A stretch of 43,313 bases of DNA from Deltaproteobacteria bacterium (GTDB lineage: Bacteria > Bdellovibrionota > UBA1018 > UBA923), in contig JACPKS010000060.1 of NCBI GenBank assembly GCA_016186905.1, positions 1-43,313 of the forward strand. Reading direction: 5' to 3'. Positions 28,812 to 38,179 of the stretch are shown piece by piece (position 1 is the stretch's first letter; every line of letters starts with the position of its first letter). The position numbers were made by a program, and so were the translations under genes. Below the pieces are notes generated by a model that had not been told where the DNA came from, searched no databases, and saw only the letters and a list, made by a program, of their open reading frames with translations.

Positions 28812-30529
28812 GCGATACGCTGATGCTTGGCGCGATCCTCGCGTCGCTGAGGCTCGCAACGCCGCTCGCGTACGCCGCGCTCGGCGGCTACTTCAGCGAA
28901 CGCGCCGGGGTGATCAACATCGGGCTTGAAGGAATGATGCTCATCGGGGCGTTCGCGTCGGCCGCGGTGGCGCACGGCTCCCACAATCCGCTGCTTGGCC
29001 TTGCCGCCGGCGTCGCCGCGGCGATGTTGCTCGCAGCACTCCACGCGCTTCTTTCGATCGTGCTTGGCGCCGACCAGATCATCAGCGGCATCGCGGTGAA
29101 CCTGCTGGCGCTCGGCGTTCCGCCCGTCGTGTGCAAGGTGCTTTACGGAATGACCGGCGGAACCCCCTCGCTTGAAATCCGCGACCGCATTCCCGTCCTG
29201 TTCGGAGCGTCGCCGCTCGTTTGGGGGATTTTTGCCGCAGCGCTGGCGCTCATGTTCGTTCATCGGCGCGCGCGTTTCGGCCAATACGTGCGGTTTGCCG
29301 GAGAGCACCCAAAGGCGCTCGAGAGCCAGGGTATTTCGGCGAGGCGCGTGCGTTGGATGGCCGTGCTTCTCTCGGGAGCGCTCTGCGGAATCGCGGGCGC
29401 GTATCTCGCGATCGACCACGGCGGCGGGTTCAGCCGCGGCATGACCGCGGGGCGCGGATTCATCGCGCTCGCCGCGCTCATCGTCGGGCGCTGGACGCCG
29501 GGTGGCGCGTTTCTCGCGGCACTCGTTTTCGGCGCGATCGAAACGTCGCAGATCTTGCTTCAAGGGATTCATTTTCCCGGAGGCCAGGCCGTTCCGGTAC
29601 AATGGATCCAGATGATCCCTTACCTCGCGACCCTCGTGATCCTCGCCGGGTTTTTCGGCTCGCGCCTCGGCCGTTCGCGCCCGCCGCGCGCATTGGGCAT
29701 GCCGCTCGCGTCGATCGCGGCGCTCGTGATTTGCGGATCGCTGCTTTCGGGATGCCAGCTTCGCGACATGTTGATCGAGAAGCTCAAGCCGAAGGAACAG
29801 GCGAAGAAGAACGCCGCGACCGCGCGGAATCCCGGCGAACCGGCGGAGCCCCAGCCGATGGAACGCCGGCAGGTCAACGCCGAGTATCTGCGCGAGGCGT
29901 TTCGCGTCGTGCTCGGGCGCGAAGTCACCCAGGAAGAGTTCGTGCGCCTCTTGAACGTCCTCGATCAGGGCGCGCATTACGAGGGGCTCTATAACGGCCT
30001 CGTCTACTCACAGGAATATCGCGACAAAGAAAAAGGCCGCGCCCCGGCCGGCGCGATGAAGATATACTCGGTCGTGATGGCCGAGCTGGTGCTCGCGCAG
30101 AAATACGACCCGATCAAGATCACGGCGGGAAGCGAAGACGAGCCCAAACCCGACGTTCCGAAGCCCGCCAACGATGCGCCGCCGGCGGCGGCGCCGCAAC
30201 CCACGCACGCCGAGCGCACGGCGCTCGAAGGCCAGTACGAGCTAGAGGCTCTCGAACTTCCGCCGTACACGCTTAAGAGAAAACTCGGCGAAGAGCTTCT
30301 GCGTACGATCGACCTCAAGAAAGGCTACCGCGAAAAACTTGCGACCTGGTATGGCCGCTTCACGGTGTTTCTTAACCTGAAGGGCGTGGACTACGGTCTT
30401 GCGCAGAGAAACAACAAGAGCGAGTACTACCATTACAAATGGGCGCTCGAAGCCGGCGAAGACCGCCTGAAGTGGGAGTGCCTCAACCGTCTGCACGCGC
30501 TTGTGAATTCGACGATGAAGTCGATATGA
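28808..30529 (+). CDS. Nucleoside ABC importer permease 2 fused to a lipoprotein-like domain
   Basis: The 573-residue frame has two parts. Residues 1-297 are the second BPD_transp_2 permease: RAGVINIGLEGMMLIGAFAS, ADQIISGIAVNLLALG, VRFAGEHPKALESQGISARR and FIALAALIVGRWTPGG match the family, and the usual permease length is about 300. From Met298 (ATG at 29699) comes what looks like a whole lipoprotein: hydrophobic leader PLASIAALVICGSLL, lipobox SGC, then a soluble part with a DUF4214-like repeat (YLREAFRVVLGREVTQEEF and GLVYSQEYRDK), a Pro/Ala linker and a helical end. No stop separates the parts and no ribosome site precedes the internal ATG. Either this is a real fusion with a periplasmic tail or a stop has been lost. 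Start and stop overlap neighbours by four bases. Confidence 0.85.
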   Translation: MSDTLMLGAILASLRLATPLAYAALGGYFSERAGVINIGLEGMMLIGAFASAAVAHGSHNPLLGLAAGVAAAMLLAALHALLSIVLGADQIISGIAVNLLALGVPPVVCKVLYGMTGGTPSLEIRDRIPVLFGASPLVWGIFAAALALMFVHRRARFGQYVRFAGEHPKALESQGISARRVRWMAVLLSGALCGIAGAYLAIDHGGGFSRGMTAGRGFIALAALIVGRWTPGGAFLAALVFGAIETSQILLQGIHFPGGQAVPVQWIQMIPYLATLVILAGFFGSRLGRSRPPRALGMPLASIAALVICGSLLSGCQLRDMLIEKLKPKEQAKKNAATARNPGEPAEPQPMERRQVNAEYLREAFRVVLGREVTQEEFVRLLNVLDQGAHYEGLYNGLVYSQEYRDKEKGRAPAGAMKIYSVVMAELVLAQKYDPIKITAGSEDEPKPDVPKPANDAPPAAAPQPTHAERTALEGQYELEALELPPYTLKRKLGEELLRTIDLKKGYREKLATWYGRFTVFLNLKGVDYGLAQRNNKSEYYHYKWALEAGEDRLKWECLNRLHALVNSTMKSI

Positions 30530-32274
30530 GGGCATGCGAGCGCTTCGCGCGAGCAAGATGTTTCATTCCGGCCTACATCATTTTTTGGTTCGCCTGGTTT
30601 ACATGGGTCCAGACGATCGGTCGCATCCACGGAGGCCTTTCGCTTACCTCAGTGCTCGCATTCGACGCTGTTTTTGCTTTCTTCGCGTGGAAGTTACTTC
30701 GAAACGGCGTGAACAATTCCTCCGGTACCAACATTACGCCCTCTCTGCGCTCGCTTTTCAGCGAACTCCCCGCATGGCTCCGCGCGCTGCTTGTGGCCGC
30801 CGGGGCCACGCTGCTTTTTACGGCGGTCTTTCAGGTTCCGCTCGACTGGGACGGCATGGATTACCATCTGCCGCCGATCGTGGAGTCGTGGCAAGACGGT
30901 TTCTGGCATCGCTCGGCGCAACCGTATTTCGCGGCGAGAAGTTATCCCAAAACGGCAAGCGCGCTCGCACTTTGGTGGCTTGCGCATTTCGGGAGCGTGC
31001 TGGGGCTGCGCCTGCTGCTTGTGCCGCCGCTTCTGCACTGGTGCGCGGGGCTGGCCGCTTCGCTTGAGCTGGTGGGCGGAAATAAATGGGTGTTGCTGCT
31101 TTGGGCGGCGTATCCGCTCGCCGCGCGGGAATCCGCGGCGTGGTACGCCGATCTCGCGGGCTTGAGCGCGCTTCTTTGTTTTCTGGCCCTTTTGAAACGC
31201 GAGCGTTACGTGCTCGCGGCCCTGGCGTTGGCGCTCCACGGCTCGACGAAATTTTCGAATCTCGCGACCGCGGGCGGAGCGCTCATCGCTCTTAATCTTT
31301 ACTGGGCGGTCAGCGAACGCAAGATCATGACGGCGCGCAGGGCGGCGCTCAATGCGCTGCTCGCGGTTCCGCTTCTGCTCGTCGCGGCGGTGCAGCCGCT
31401 GCAGAACCTGCGCGCAGGCGATGGCCCGTTCGGTCCGCTCAAATGCGCCGTGCTGGGGCGCGATCCGTGCGGGGGCACGCTCGATCCCGACGATCTCGTG
31501 GTGGCTCCCATCGTCTCGGATTACGAGCGCTCCGATTCGTGGGTGAAAAAAATCGCGCGCGGCTGGACTCCCTCGCAGCTCGTTCCCGGTTCGGACGTGA
31601 GCACGGGCGGGTTTGGATGGGCGTGGCTTCCCGCGTGCGCGTTCGGCCTCGCCGCGCTTGCGCGCAGGCGGATGCGCGATGCCGCGCCATGGGCGCTGCT
31701 TTCGATCGCCGTGGTATTCGCCGCCGATCTCGCGATGCGCGCCCACTGGTACGCGCGCTTTCACATGCCGCTCGGCTGGGCGCTCGGCATGTTCGCGGCC
31801 GTGACGCTGCAAGGCCTTGAAGCCGAGCATCGAGCGCGCGCGGCCCGCGTGCTCATTCCTCTCACGCTTGCTTTGGCCGGATTTCAGATCGCGTGGCTGG
31901 TGCCGCATCGGACGTGGTTTCTGGGCGCGGGTCAGGGCCCGCCGCTCGCGAACGTCGTCGACAATATCGGTTCGATCGTGGCGCGCGGCTACCCCGCGCA
32001 CGCGACGAACCCGGCGGACGTACGCTCGCTCAAGCTTTTTCCGCTCGAGAAAAAGCGAATCGTCGTTTGCGGAGAACATCTGAGGCCGATATTGCCCGCG
32101 TATGGGGCAAGGCTTACGAATCGCGTTGAGTGGCACGACGCCGAAGAAGAAGGCGCGCGCTCGCGCGATTGGGGGCTGACGCCGTGTCCGCGGCCCGAAG
32201 CTCCGCCCGAGGAGAAGTTCGAGGAAACGAGTTATCGGGTTTTGGCCACCGGCGATGGCTTGTACAAATTTTAG
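30526..32274 (+). CDS. Polytopic membrane protein, GT-C glycosyltransferase-like
   Basis: A 582-residue integral membrane protein with about ten hydrophobic segments (for example YIIFWFAWFTW, LLVAAGATLLFTAVF, YVLAALALALHGS and LLAVPLLLVAAVQ) and a soluble C-terminal tail. The first large periplasmic loop has PLDWDGMDYHLPPIVESW at about 105-122. An acidic pair followed by YHLP is typical of lipid-linked sugar transferases of the GT-C fold (ArnT/PMT-like). The start is the ATG at 30526, which overlaps the preceding stop (ATGA); a longer frame from 30439 has no support. It likely moves a sugar from a polyprenyl-phosphate donor onto an outside acceptor, though donor and acceptor are unknown. It differs in theme from the nucleoside importer with which it is co-transcribed. 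Confidence 0.75.
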   Translation: MRACERFARARCFIPAYIIFWFAWFTWVQTIGRIHGGLSLTSVLAFDAVFAFFAWKLLRNGVNNSSGTNITPSLRSLFSELPAWLRALLVAAGATLLFTAVFQVPLDWDGMDYHLPPIVESWQDGFWHRSAQPYFAARSYPKTASALALWWLAHFGSVLGLRLLLVPPLLHWCAGLAASLELVGGNKWVLLLWAAYPLAARESAAWYADLAGLSALLCFLALLKRERYVLAALALALHGSTKFSNLATAGGALIALNLYWAVSERKIMTARRAALNALLAVPLLLVAAVQPLQNLRAGDGPFGPLKCAVLGRDPCGGTLDPDDLVVAPIVSDYERSDSWVKKIARGWTPSQLVPGSDVSTGGFGWAWLPACAFGLAALARRRMRDAAPWALLSIAVVFAADLAMRAHWYARFHMPLGWALGMFAAVTLQGLEAEHRARAARVLIPLTLALAGFQIAWLVPHRTWFLGAGQGPPLANVVDNIGSIVARGYPAHATNPADVRSLKLFPLEKKRIVVCGEHLRPILPAYGARLTNRVEWHDAEEEGARSRDWGLTPCPRPEAPPEEKFEETSYRVLATGDGLYKF

Positions 32275-32294
32275 TCACGTGTAAAGCTGTTCCA

Positions 32295-33269
32295 ATGCGA
32301 AAAATCACGTGCCGGCTGCCGGCTGGAGGAGGCGCCTCCCGGCTGGACGTCGCGATCGCACAAAGCCCGGAGGCGGCAGCCCTCAAGCTTTCGCGCGGCC
32401 TGATCCGCAAGCTGATCGTCGCGGGCGCGGTTTACGTCAACGGCAAGCGCGTGCGCGTCGCTTCGCGCGCGCTCCACGGCGGAGAGATCATCAATCTTTA
32501 CTGGGATTCCAAGCGCGCCACGCCCGGAACGTCGGCGGCCGAAGGTTACACCGCTGAAAAATTTCTTCCGCTCCGGGTTCTCTACGAGGATGAAGCGGTG
32601 ATCTGCTTCGACAAGCCCGCCGGGCTTCCGACGCAGCCGACGCTCGACGAGGCGCGGGTCAATCTCTACGAGCTCGCCAAGCGCCAGCTCGCGCATGCCG
32701 ATGGAGCTACCGCCGCGCATGCGCCCGCGCGCCCCGTTTACCTGGGGCTTCATCACCGCCTCGACCGCGACACGTCCGGCGTCGTTCTTTTTACGCGCGA
32801 CAAGAAATACAACGCCTTCATCGCCGATCAGTTTCGCGCGCATAAAATCGCGAAACTCTACGTCGCCGTCGTGCATGGCAAGCTCAAGCAGCCAGAAGGC
32901 AGGCTCGAGTCGTTTCTCGCGCCGGTCGGAAAAAAAGGAAAGAGGGCGAAATTCGGAAGCGTGCGCTCTGGCGGCAAGAAAGCCATCACCGATTATCTCG
33001 TGCTCGGCGGTAACCGCGAGTTCACGCTCGTGGAGGTGCGGATCGCGACGGGCCGCACGCACCAGATTCGCGTGCATTTTTCGGAGATGGGCCATCCCGT
33101 CGCGGGCGACACGCTCTACGGCTCGGATCCGGCGCTGTACGGCAAGGCTGGCCGCCATCTTCTGCACGCGCACGCGCTGACGTTCGAGCATCCGGTCACC
33201 GGCGGCCACGTTCGCGTCGAAAGCCCGGTACCCCAGGAGTTTCGCCAGTGGGTTTCGTCAAAACCGTAA
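32295..33269 (+). CDS. RluD-family RNA pseudouridine synthase
   Basis: A 324-residue enzyme that isomerises uridine to pseudouridine in rRNA or tRNA. The N-terminal S4 RNA-binding domain (about 10-75) reads LSRGLIRKLIVAGAVYVNGK. The catalytic domain has EAVICFDKPAGLPT, the signature HHRLDRDTSG (153-162) with the catalytic Asp157, a tyrosine-bearing strand AKLYVAVVHG, and ATGRTHQIRVHFSEMGHPVAGD, where RTHQIRVH is motif III. The start at 32295 lies 20 bp after the previous gene. The end overlaps the ABC exporter gene by 22 bp. Which uridines are modified cannot be read from the sequence. Confidence 0.93.
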   Translation: MRKITCRLPAGGGASRLDVAIAQSPEAAALKLSRGLIRKLIVAGAVYVNGKRVRVASRALHGGEIINLYWDSKRATPGTSAAEGYTAEKFLPLRVLYEDEAVICFDKPAGLPTQPTLDEARVNLYELAKRQLAHADGATAAHAPARPVYLGLHHRLDRDTSGVVLFTRDKKYNAFIADQFRAHKIAKLYVAVVHGKLKQPEGRLESFLAPVGKKGKRAKFGSVRSGGKKAITDYLVLGGNREFTLVEVRIATGRTHQIRVHFSEMGHPVAGDTLYGSDPALYGKAGRHLLHAHALTFEHPVTGGHVRVESPVPQEFRQWVSSKP

Positions 33270-35035
33270 AAATCCTCTACGGGTATCTTCGTCCATACCG
33301 CCGCCGAGTCGCTCTGGGCGTGCTTTGCCTGCTTGGCGTCGACGCGCTTTCGATTCTTCCGCCGCTCGTGCTCAAGGAATTCATCGATCACGCGGGACGC
33401 GTTTTTTCGCGCTCTCTTTCGGGTGGATATTGGGCCGCATTCCTGCCGTTCCTGCTGTTGGGGCTCGCGTACGCGCTGATCGCCTGCGGGCAGGGCGCGT
33501 TCCGGTATGCCTGGCGCGTGTACCTCATCAAGTCTTCGCACCGGGCGGCCGAGCGGATCCGCGACGATTATTTTTCGAAGCTCCAGCGCTTGCCGCCGTC
33601 TTTCTACGATCGACACCCGATCGGCGACCTGATGGCGCTGGCTACGAACGACGTCGAGGCGGTGCGCTTCGCGCTGGGGCCCGGCCTCCTGGTCTTCGCC
33701 GACGCCGTTTTCCTTTTTCTGGTGCTTCCGCCCGCGATGCTCGCGCTCTCGCCGCGGCTGACGCTCGTCTCGCTTGCGCCCATGGCGCTCGTTCCGTTCG
33801 TTATCGGATGGGCCGAAAAGCTCGTGCACCGGCGCTTCGAGCGCGTGCAGGCGCAGTTTTCGAAACTCACCGCGTTCGCGCAGGAAGACATCGAGGGGAT
33901 CCGCATCGTCAAGGCTTTCGTGCGCGAATGGACGCAGCTTGAGCGTTTCGGCGCGCTCGGGAAGGATTTCGTGCGTCTCAACGTGAAGCTCGCGAGAGCG
34001 CAGTCGATCTTCGAGCCGGTTTTCATCTTAAGCGTTGGAGCCGGGCTTGCCGCTTTGTTGTTTTTCGCGGGCAGCGACGTCATCGGGGGGCGTGTTCCGC
34101 TCGGCACGTTCGTCGCGTTCACGCGCTACCTCGACCAGCTCGTCTGGCCGATGATGGCGTTCGGGCTCGCGGTGACGTATTACCAGCGCGGAAAAGGTTC
34201 GCTCAAGCGCATCGTCGAGGTGCTTTCCGAAAAAGAGGACGATGCGCCCGCCGCGCGGCAACCGGCGCGAGCGCCGATATTCGACGAGACCGCGCCGCTG
34301 CTGGAAATTCGCGGCCTCACGTTCGCCTACGGCCACGACGAGCCGGTGCTCAAAAACGTGAATCTTCGGATCGCTTCCGGCGAGTGGGTGGCGCTCGTCG
34401 GCCCCGTGGGTTCCGGAAAGTCCACGATCGTAAAACTCTTGAGCGGCTTGTACCCCGCGCCGCGTGGAACCGTTTTTTGGAAAGGTGTTGACGTGAGCGA
34501 CCTGACACTCAAGGCAAGGCGTCAGGAACTCGCCGTCGTCCCGCAGGAAACGCTGCTGTTTTCGGACTCGCTCGGCGCGAACGTCATGCTTGGCCTTAAT
34601 TCCGGCGCGGGCGAGGATCAGGACCGCTTCTTCTCCGCGGCGCTTTCTCGCGCGGCACTGATTTCCGGGGAGCGCGAGTGGAAGTTTGAGATGCCGATCG
34701 GCGAAAAGGGGTCAAATCTGTCGGGCGGCGAGCGCGCGCGCGTGACGTTGGCGCGCGCGTTCGTGCGCGAGGCGCCGCTGCTCGTGCTCGACGACGCGCT
34801 TTCCAATATCGACGCGTCGACCGAAGGCCGCATCCTCGACCGCTTTGAAGATAACGAAAACTCGCTTTTGATGATCACCAATCGCTTCGCGCGTCTCTCT
34901 CTTTTTGATCGCGTCTATGTTCTTAAAGCCGGCGAGATCGCGCAGGCGGGTTCGGCCGCGGAACTCTCCCGCGTGCCCGGCCTGTATCGCCAGCTCCTTG
35001 AGCTGCAGCTGTTGGAGGATGAGCTTGCACACTGA
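33248..35035 (+). CDS. ABC exporter half-transporter with a degenerate ATP site
   Basis: A 595-residue half transporter of the MsbA/MdlA type: six transmembrane helices (about 1-320) fused to a nucleotide-binding domain. It starts at GTG 33248 inside the preceding gene. Walker A is GPVGSGKS (385-392), the signature is LSGGERARVTLARAF, and Walker B is LLVLDDALSNID, where the catalytic Glu is replaced by Asp. The switch histidine is replaced as well (LLMITNRFARL instead of IAHRLAT). These two changes mark the degenerate-site subunit of heterodimeric exporters such as TM287/288. The partner gene overlaps by 17 bp. The substrate is unknown; lipids, peptides or drugs are possible. Confidence 0.93.
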   Translation: MGFVKTVKILYGYLRPYRRRVALGVLCLLGVDALSILPPLVLKEFIDHAGRVFSRSLSGGYWAAFLPFLLLGLAYALIACGQGAFRYAWRVYLIKSSHRAAERIRDDYFSKLQRLPPSFYDRHPIGDLMALATNDVEAVRFALGPGLLVFADAVFLFLVLPPAMLALSPRLTLVSLAPMALVPFVIGWAEKLVHRRFERVQAQFSKLTAFAQEDIEGIRIVKAFVREWTQLERFGALGKDFVRLNVKLARAQSIFEPVFILSVGAGLAALLFFAGSDVIGGRVPLGTFVAFTRYLDQLVWPMMAFGLAVTYYQRGKGSLKRIVEVLSEKEDDAPAARQPARAPIFDETAPLLEIRGLTFAYGHDEPVLKNVNLRIASGEWVALVGPVGSGKSTIVKLLSGLYPAPRGTVFWKGVDVSDLTLKARRQELAVVPQETLLFSDSLGANVMLGLNSGAGEDQDRFFSAALSRAALISGEREWKFEMPIGEKGSNLSGGERARVTLARAFVREAPLLVLDDALSNIDASTEGRILDRFEDNENSLLMITNRFARLSLFDRVYVLKAGEIAQAGSAAELSRVPGLYRQLLELQLLEDELAH

Positions 35036-36875
35036 TACTTTTGACGGCGAACACGAGACGTCCGAAAAGCCGCTCGATCTCAAAGCGCTGGCGTTCGCGA
35101 AAGATCGGCTGTGGCCTTACGTGCGATGCCACCGCGGACTTTTTTTCGTCAGTCTCGGCTTCGTGCTGCTTTCGACGTTCTGCGCGCTGCTTACTCCTTG
35201 GCTGCTCGGCGTTCTCGTCGATCAGGTGCTCGTTCCGCGCGAGGCGGCGCTCGTCGCGCCCTTCGCCGTTTTTCTTCTGACGGTGGCTTTTCTTCAGGCC
35301 TTCGCGAGTTATCAGCAGTCGGTCCTTCTGATGTCGCTCGGCCAGAAAATTCTTCACGCGCTCAGGCAGGATCTGCTTAAACAGTACGAGCTCTACCCGG
35401 CCGCGGAATTCAACCGAGTTCCCGCCGGACGCATGGTCACGCGGCTCGTGAACGATACGTCGGCGCTGCAGGATCTTTTCACCGGGGGAATCGCCGTGGC
35501 GCTTGCCGACGCGATGATCATCCTGGGGATCATCATCGGAATGGTCGCGATGCATCCCACACTTGGTCTGGTCTGCGTGAGCGTGTTCCCCTTGATGGTG
35601 GTTTCCTCGAATTACTTCGGCAAGCGCATTCACGAGAATTTTCGCCGCTCGCGCGCCGCGCTTTCGCGTTTGAACGCCTTTCTTGCCGAAAATATTTACG
35701 GGATGTGGCTCATCCAGCTTTTTAACCGCGAGCGCGACTTCAAGACGAAGTTCGACGCCGTTTCGCGGCGCTATACCGGGCGCCAGCTCGAAACCGTCCG
35801 GCAGTTCGCGTTTTTCCAGCCGACGATCACGATCTTGAGCAGCTTTTCGATGTCGCTGCTGATCTGGTACGGCGGCTATCGCGTCATCGACGGCACCGTG
35901 ACGCTCGGTCTACTCGTGGCGTTCATGGCCTACGTGCAGGCGCTTTACACGCCGATCCGCGACATCACCGAAAAATACAATCTGTTCGTCGCGGCATTGG
36001 CCTCGTGCGAGAAGATTTTCGAGTTCATGGACCGGCCCATCGAGAGCGGTCTTGACCCCACGGCCCGTATTCCGCGGCTCGGCGCCTGGCGCGGAGAAAT
36101 CGACTTTCGCGGCGCCTGGTTTCGCTACGCCGATGACGAACCGTGGGTCTTGAAAAATCTGAATTTTAAGATCGAAGCCGGCGAACGCGTCGGCGTCGTG
36201 GGGCATACGGGCGCGGGCAAGACGACGCTGACGCAGCTGCTGTTGCGCTTTCACGACCTGACCCAAGGGGACCTTCGGATCGACGGGCGGAATATCGGCG
36301 CGCTCGACAAGCGCGCGGTACGCTGCGCCATCGGCTACATCCAGCAGGTTCCGTTCCTTTTTTCGGGAACGGTCGAAGACAATATTTTTCTCTGGGAGCC
36401 ATCGCGGCGCGAGGCGTACGAGCGGCTTCCAGCGTTCGCGCGCGAGCCTTTCGAGAAAGGACGGCTGCGGCTCGATCACGAGATATTCGAGCGGGGCGCC
36501 AACCTTTCGGCGGGCGAGCGGCAGATCATCGCGTTTCTGCGCGCGCTCGTTCACGATCCGCGCATCCTGATTCTCGACGAGGCCACCGCCCACGTCGACG
36601 TGCTCACCGAGAAGTGGATCGCGAAAGTTTCGACGGGAATTTTCGCCAACCGCACCGTGCTCGTGATCGCGCATCGGCTCGCGACACTTCGGTCGGTCGA
36701 CCGCATCGTCGTGCTTCACCACGGCGAGCTCGTCGAGTCGGGCACGCATCGCGCGCTGCTCGAGCGACGCGGGCTTTACCATAAACTGTACGAAATTCAG
36801 GCTCGCCGCGAGGAACTCTTGAGCGATAGGCGGATTACCGCATCAGAAGCAGATCCATCATTTCCGCCGAGATGA
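35019..36875 (+). CDS. ABC exporter half-transporter, partner with canonical Walker B and switch histidine
   Basis: A 618-residue partner of the preceding half transporter. After a charged N-terminal extension (HTDTFDGEHETSEKPLDLKA), six membrane helices precede the nucleotide-binding domain. Walker A is GHTGAGKT (395-402), the signature is the slightly altered LSAGERQIIAFLRAL, Walker B is ILILDEATAHVD with the catalytic Glu, and the switch histidine is in LVIAHRLATL. The consensus and degenerate halves make an asymmetric heterodimer. The ATG at 35019 sits directly on GGAGG, so the TTG at 35025, with a 6-bp spacer, could be the true start. The 3' end overlaps the convergent gene by 41 bp. Confidence 0.93.
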   Translation: MSLHTDTFDGEHETSEKPLDLKALAFAKDRLWPYVRCHRGLFFVSLGFVLLSTFCALLTPWLLGVLVDQVLVPREAALVAPFAVFLLTVAFLQAFASYQQSVLLMSLGQKILHALRQDLLKQYELYPAAEFNRVPAGRMVTRLVNDTSALQDLFTGGIAVALADAMIILGIIIGMVAMHPTLGLVCVSVFPLMVVSSNYFGKRIHENFRRSRAALSRLNAFLAENIYGMWLIQLFNRERDFKTKFDAVSRRYTGRQLETVRQFAFFQPTITILSSFSMSLLIWYGGYRVIDGTVTLGLLVAFMAYVQALYTPIRDITEKYNLFVAALASCEKIFEFMDRPIESGLDPTARIPRLGAWRGEIDFRGAWFRYADDEPWVLKNLNFKIEAGERVGVVGHTGAGKTTLTQLLLRFHDLTQGDLRIDGRNIGALDKRAVRCAIGYIQQVPFLFSGTVEDNIFLWEPSRREAYERLPAFAREPFEKGRLRLDHEIFERGANLSAGERQIIAFLRALVHDPRILILDEATAHVDVLTEKWIAKVSTGIFANRTVLVIAHRLATLRSVDRIVVLHHGELVESGTHRALLERRGLYHKLYEIQARREELLSDRRITASEADPSFPPR

Positions 36876-37992
36876 GCATGACTTTGTAGAAGTCGGTCGG
36901 ACGCCCGAGCGTTGACTTCTTGCCCATGCTCAAGCGCTGGCCGGGGAGAAGCCTTTCCGGGAAAAGCGCGTTCGCGAGCGTCTCGGCGTCGGCGTTCACG
37001 CACGGCCAAGCCGGATCGCTGCACGTGTTGAGTTCGACGAAAAACGGGTTTTCCTTAAAGAGCGCGTATACCGCCTCGCGCGCAAGATAGGCCTGCTGGG
37101 TTTGCTTGATCTTCTGCGAGATCGCGTCGCGCACCTTCGGATCGGAAAGCTCGAACTGCGGATTCTCGATACCTCCGCGCTTGAGATCGGCGAGGACGTC
37201 GTCCTTCACGGCGGCGTGCAAGCGCTGGACGTCGAAGATCGAAGGTTCCCGTGCCACCCAGCGCGCGGACGGCGAAATATGGCTTGCCGAAACCCTGCGC
37301 CAGATTTCCCTTTTTCTCATGCCCGAATACGTCGGCTGGAGCTTTGCCGCGATCTGGGTCTCGAATTCCTTGAGTGTCGCCGGAAGGCTCTCGAAAGAAA
37401 GGCGGACTTTTCCCCACTGCGGCGAATCCGAGGCAAGCGTTTCTTGGAGGAGTTGCAGGCCGCCGTCGCGGTATTTCCAGTCGATGTTGAAGCGAACGTT
37501 GTTCGTACCGACCGATTCTTTGAGCCAGCCGTACATCTCGTCGAAATCGCGCTTCGAGGTGTCTTCGGCCGTGCGGATGCGCCCGAGGTTCGTGGCGTTC
37601 TGGGCCAGCACCGCGCGCGCGATGTAGCGCACGCGAAGGATCGGGACTTCCTTGGGCATGCCGGCGAGCTCGGCCTCATGATCGAGAATCTTGCCGAGCA
37701 CCACGAGCCCCAGCACCTGGTCGAGCATGGCCTGCGGAATTTTTTCGAGGCTCTTCGGTTGAGCCCCGACGTAAAAGAGCAGGTCCGATCCGGTTACAGG
37801 AGCAGTGAGCTGGTCGTCGAAAACCGGAAATTTCGCGGAATTTTTCCCAGTCGCGGGCTGATGGAGCCCCACGTATCCAAGTGTCGCTCGTTCCCAGATC
37901 GGGGCGGTCTGCGCGCTTGCGAGCGAGGTGGCAAGTGAAGGGGTAAGAACGGCGGCTAAAATTCCAAAGAGACACGACTTTACTGATTTCAT
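36835..37992 (-). CDS. Exported protein of unknown function
   Basis: A 385-residue protein with a signal peptide (LFGILAAVLTPSLATSLASA, cleavage near residue 28) and a mostly helical mature part. Visible segments include AMLDQVLGLVVLGKILDHEA, VPILRVRYIARAVLAQNA, VRDAISQKIKQTQQAYLARE and AVYALFKENPFFVELNTCSD, with a single pair of cysteines (CSDPAWPC). The late helices look like a chaperone or peptidyl-prolyl-isomerase-type substrate-binding arm, but I see no parvulin or other catalytic motif. It is transcribed alone towards the ABC exporter, and the last 41 bp are shared with that gene on the other strand. Function unknown. Confidence 0.8.
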   Translation of the reverse strand: MKSVKSCLFGILAAVLTPSLATSLASAQTAPIWERATLGYVGLHQPATGKNSAKFPVFDDQLTAPVTGSDLLFYVGAQPKSLEKIPQAMLDQVLGLVVLGKILDHEAELAGMPKEVPILRVRYIARAVLAQNATNLGRIRTAEDTSKRDFDEMYGWLKESVGTNNVRFNIDWKYRDGGLQLLQETLASDSPQWGKVRLSFESLPATLKEFETQIAAKLQPTYSGMRKREIWRRVSASHISPSARWVAREPSIFDVQRLHAAVKDDVLADLKRGGIENPQFELSDPKVRDAISQKIKQTQQAYLAREAVYALFKENPFFVELNTCSDPAWPCVNADAETLANALFPERLLPGQRLSMGKKSTLGRPTDFYKVMLISAEMMDLLLMR

Positions 37993-38126
37993 GCCGGAAC
38001 ACTATAGTTGAGTAATTTACTCCGGTCAATGTCAATATAAAATGTGTCTAAATTCAATAGTTTAAACCTATTCGGGCGTGTTGTGCACAGGTGAGCCGCA
38101 ATGACAGCAAACACCAGCGCAGTATA

Positions 38127-38159
38127 ATAGTATAGATTTTGCTTCTTTTTCTATACTAT
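38127..38159. promoter_or_regulatory. Inverted repeat upstream of the AAA/DUF4143 gene
   Basis: ATAGTATAG (38127-38135) and CTATACTAT (38151-38159) are perfect 9-bp inverted repeats, 15 bp apart, ending 20 bp before the start codon at 38180. The whole 38035-38180 stretch is AT-rich. The dyad could be an operator for the ATPase gene. No promoter boxes are assigned. Confidence 0.45.
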
Positions 38160-38179
38160 GATGTTATATTTAAACGGTC

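Noticed and set aside
30694..32136. Open frame of 480 codons on the minus strand
   Set aside because: It is antisense to the GT-C-like membrane gene, whose hydrophobic segments and overlap with its neighbour are far more convincing.
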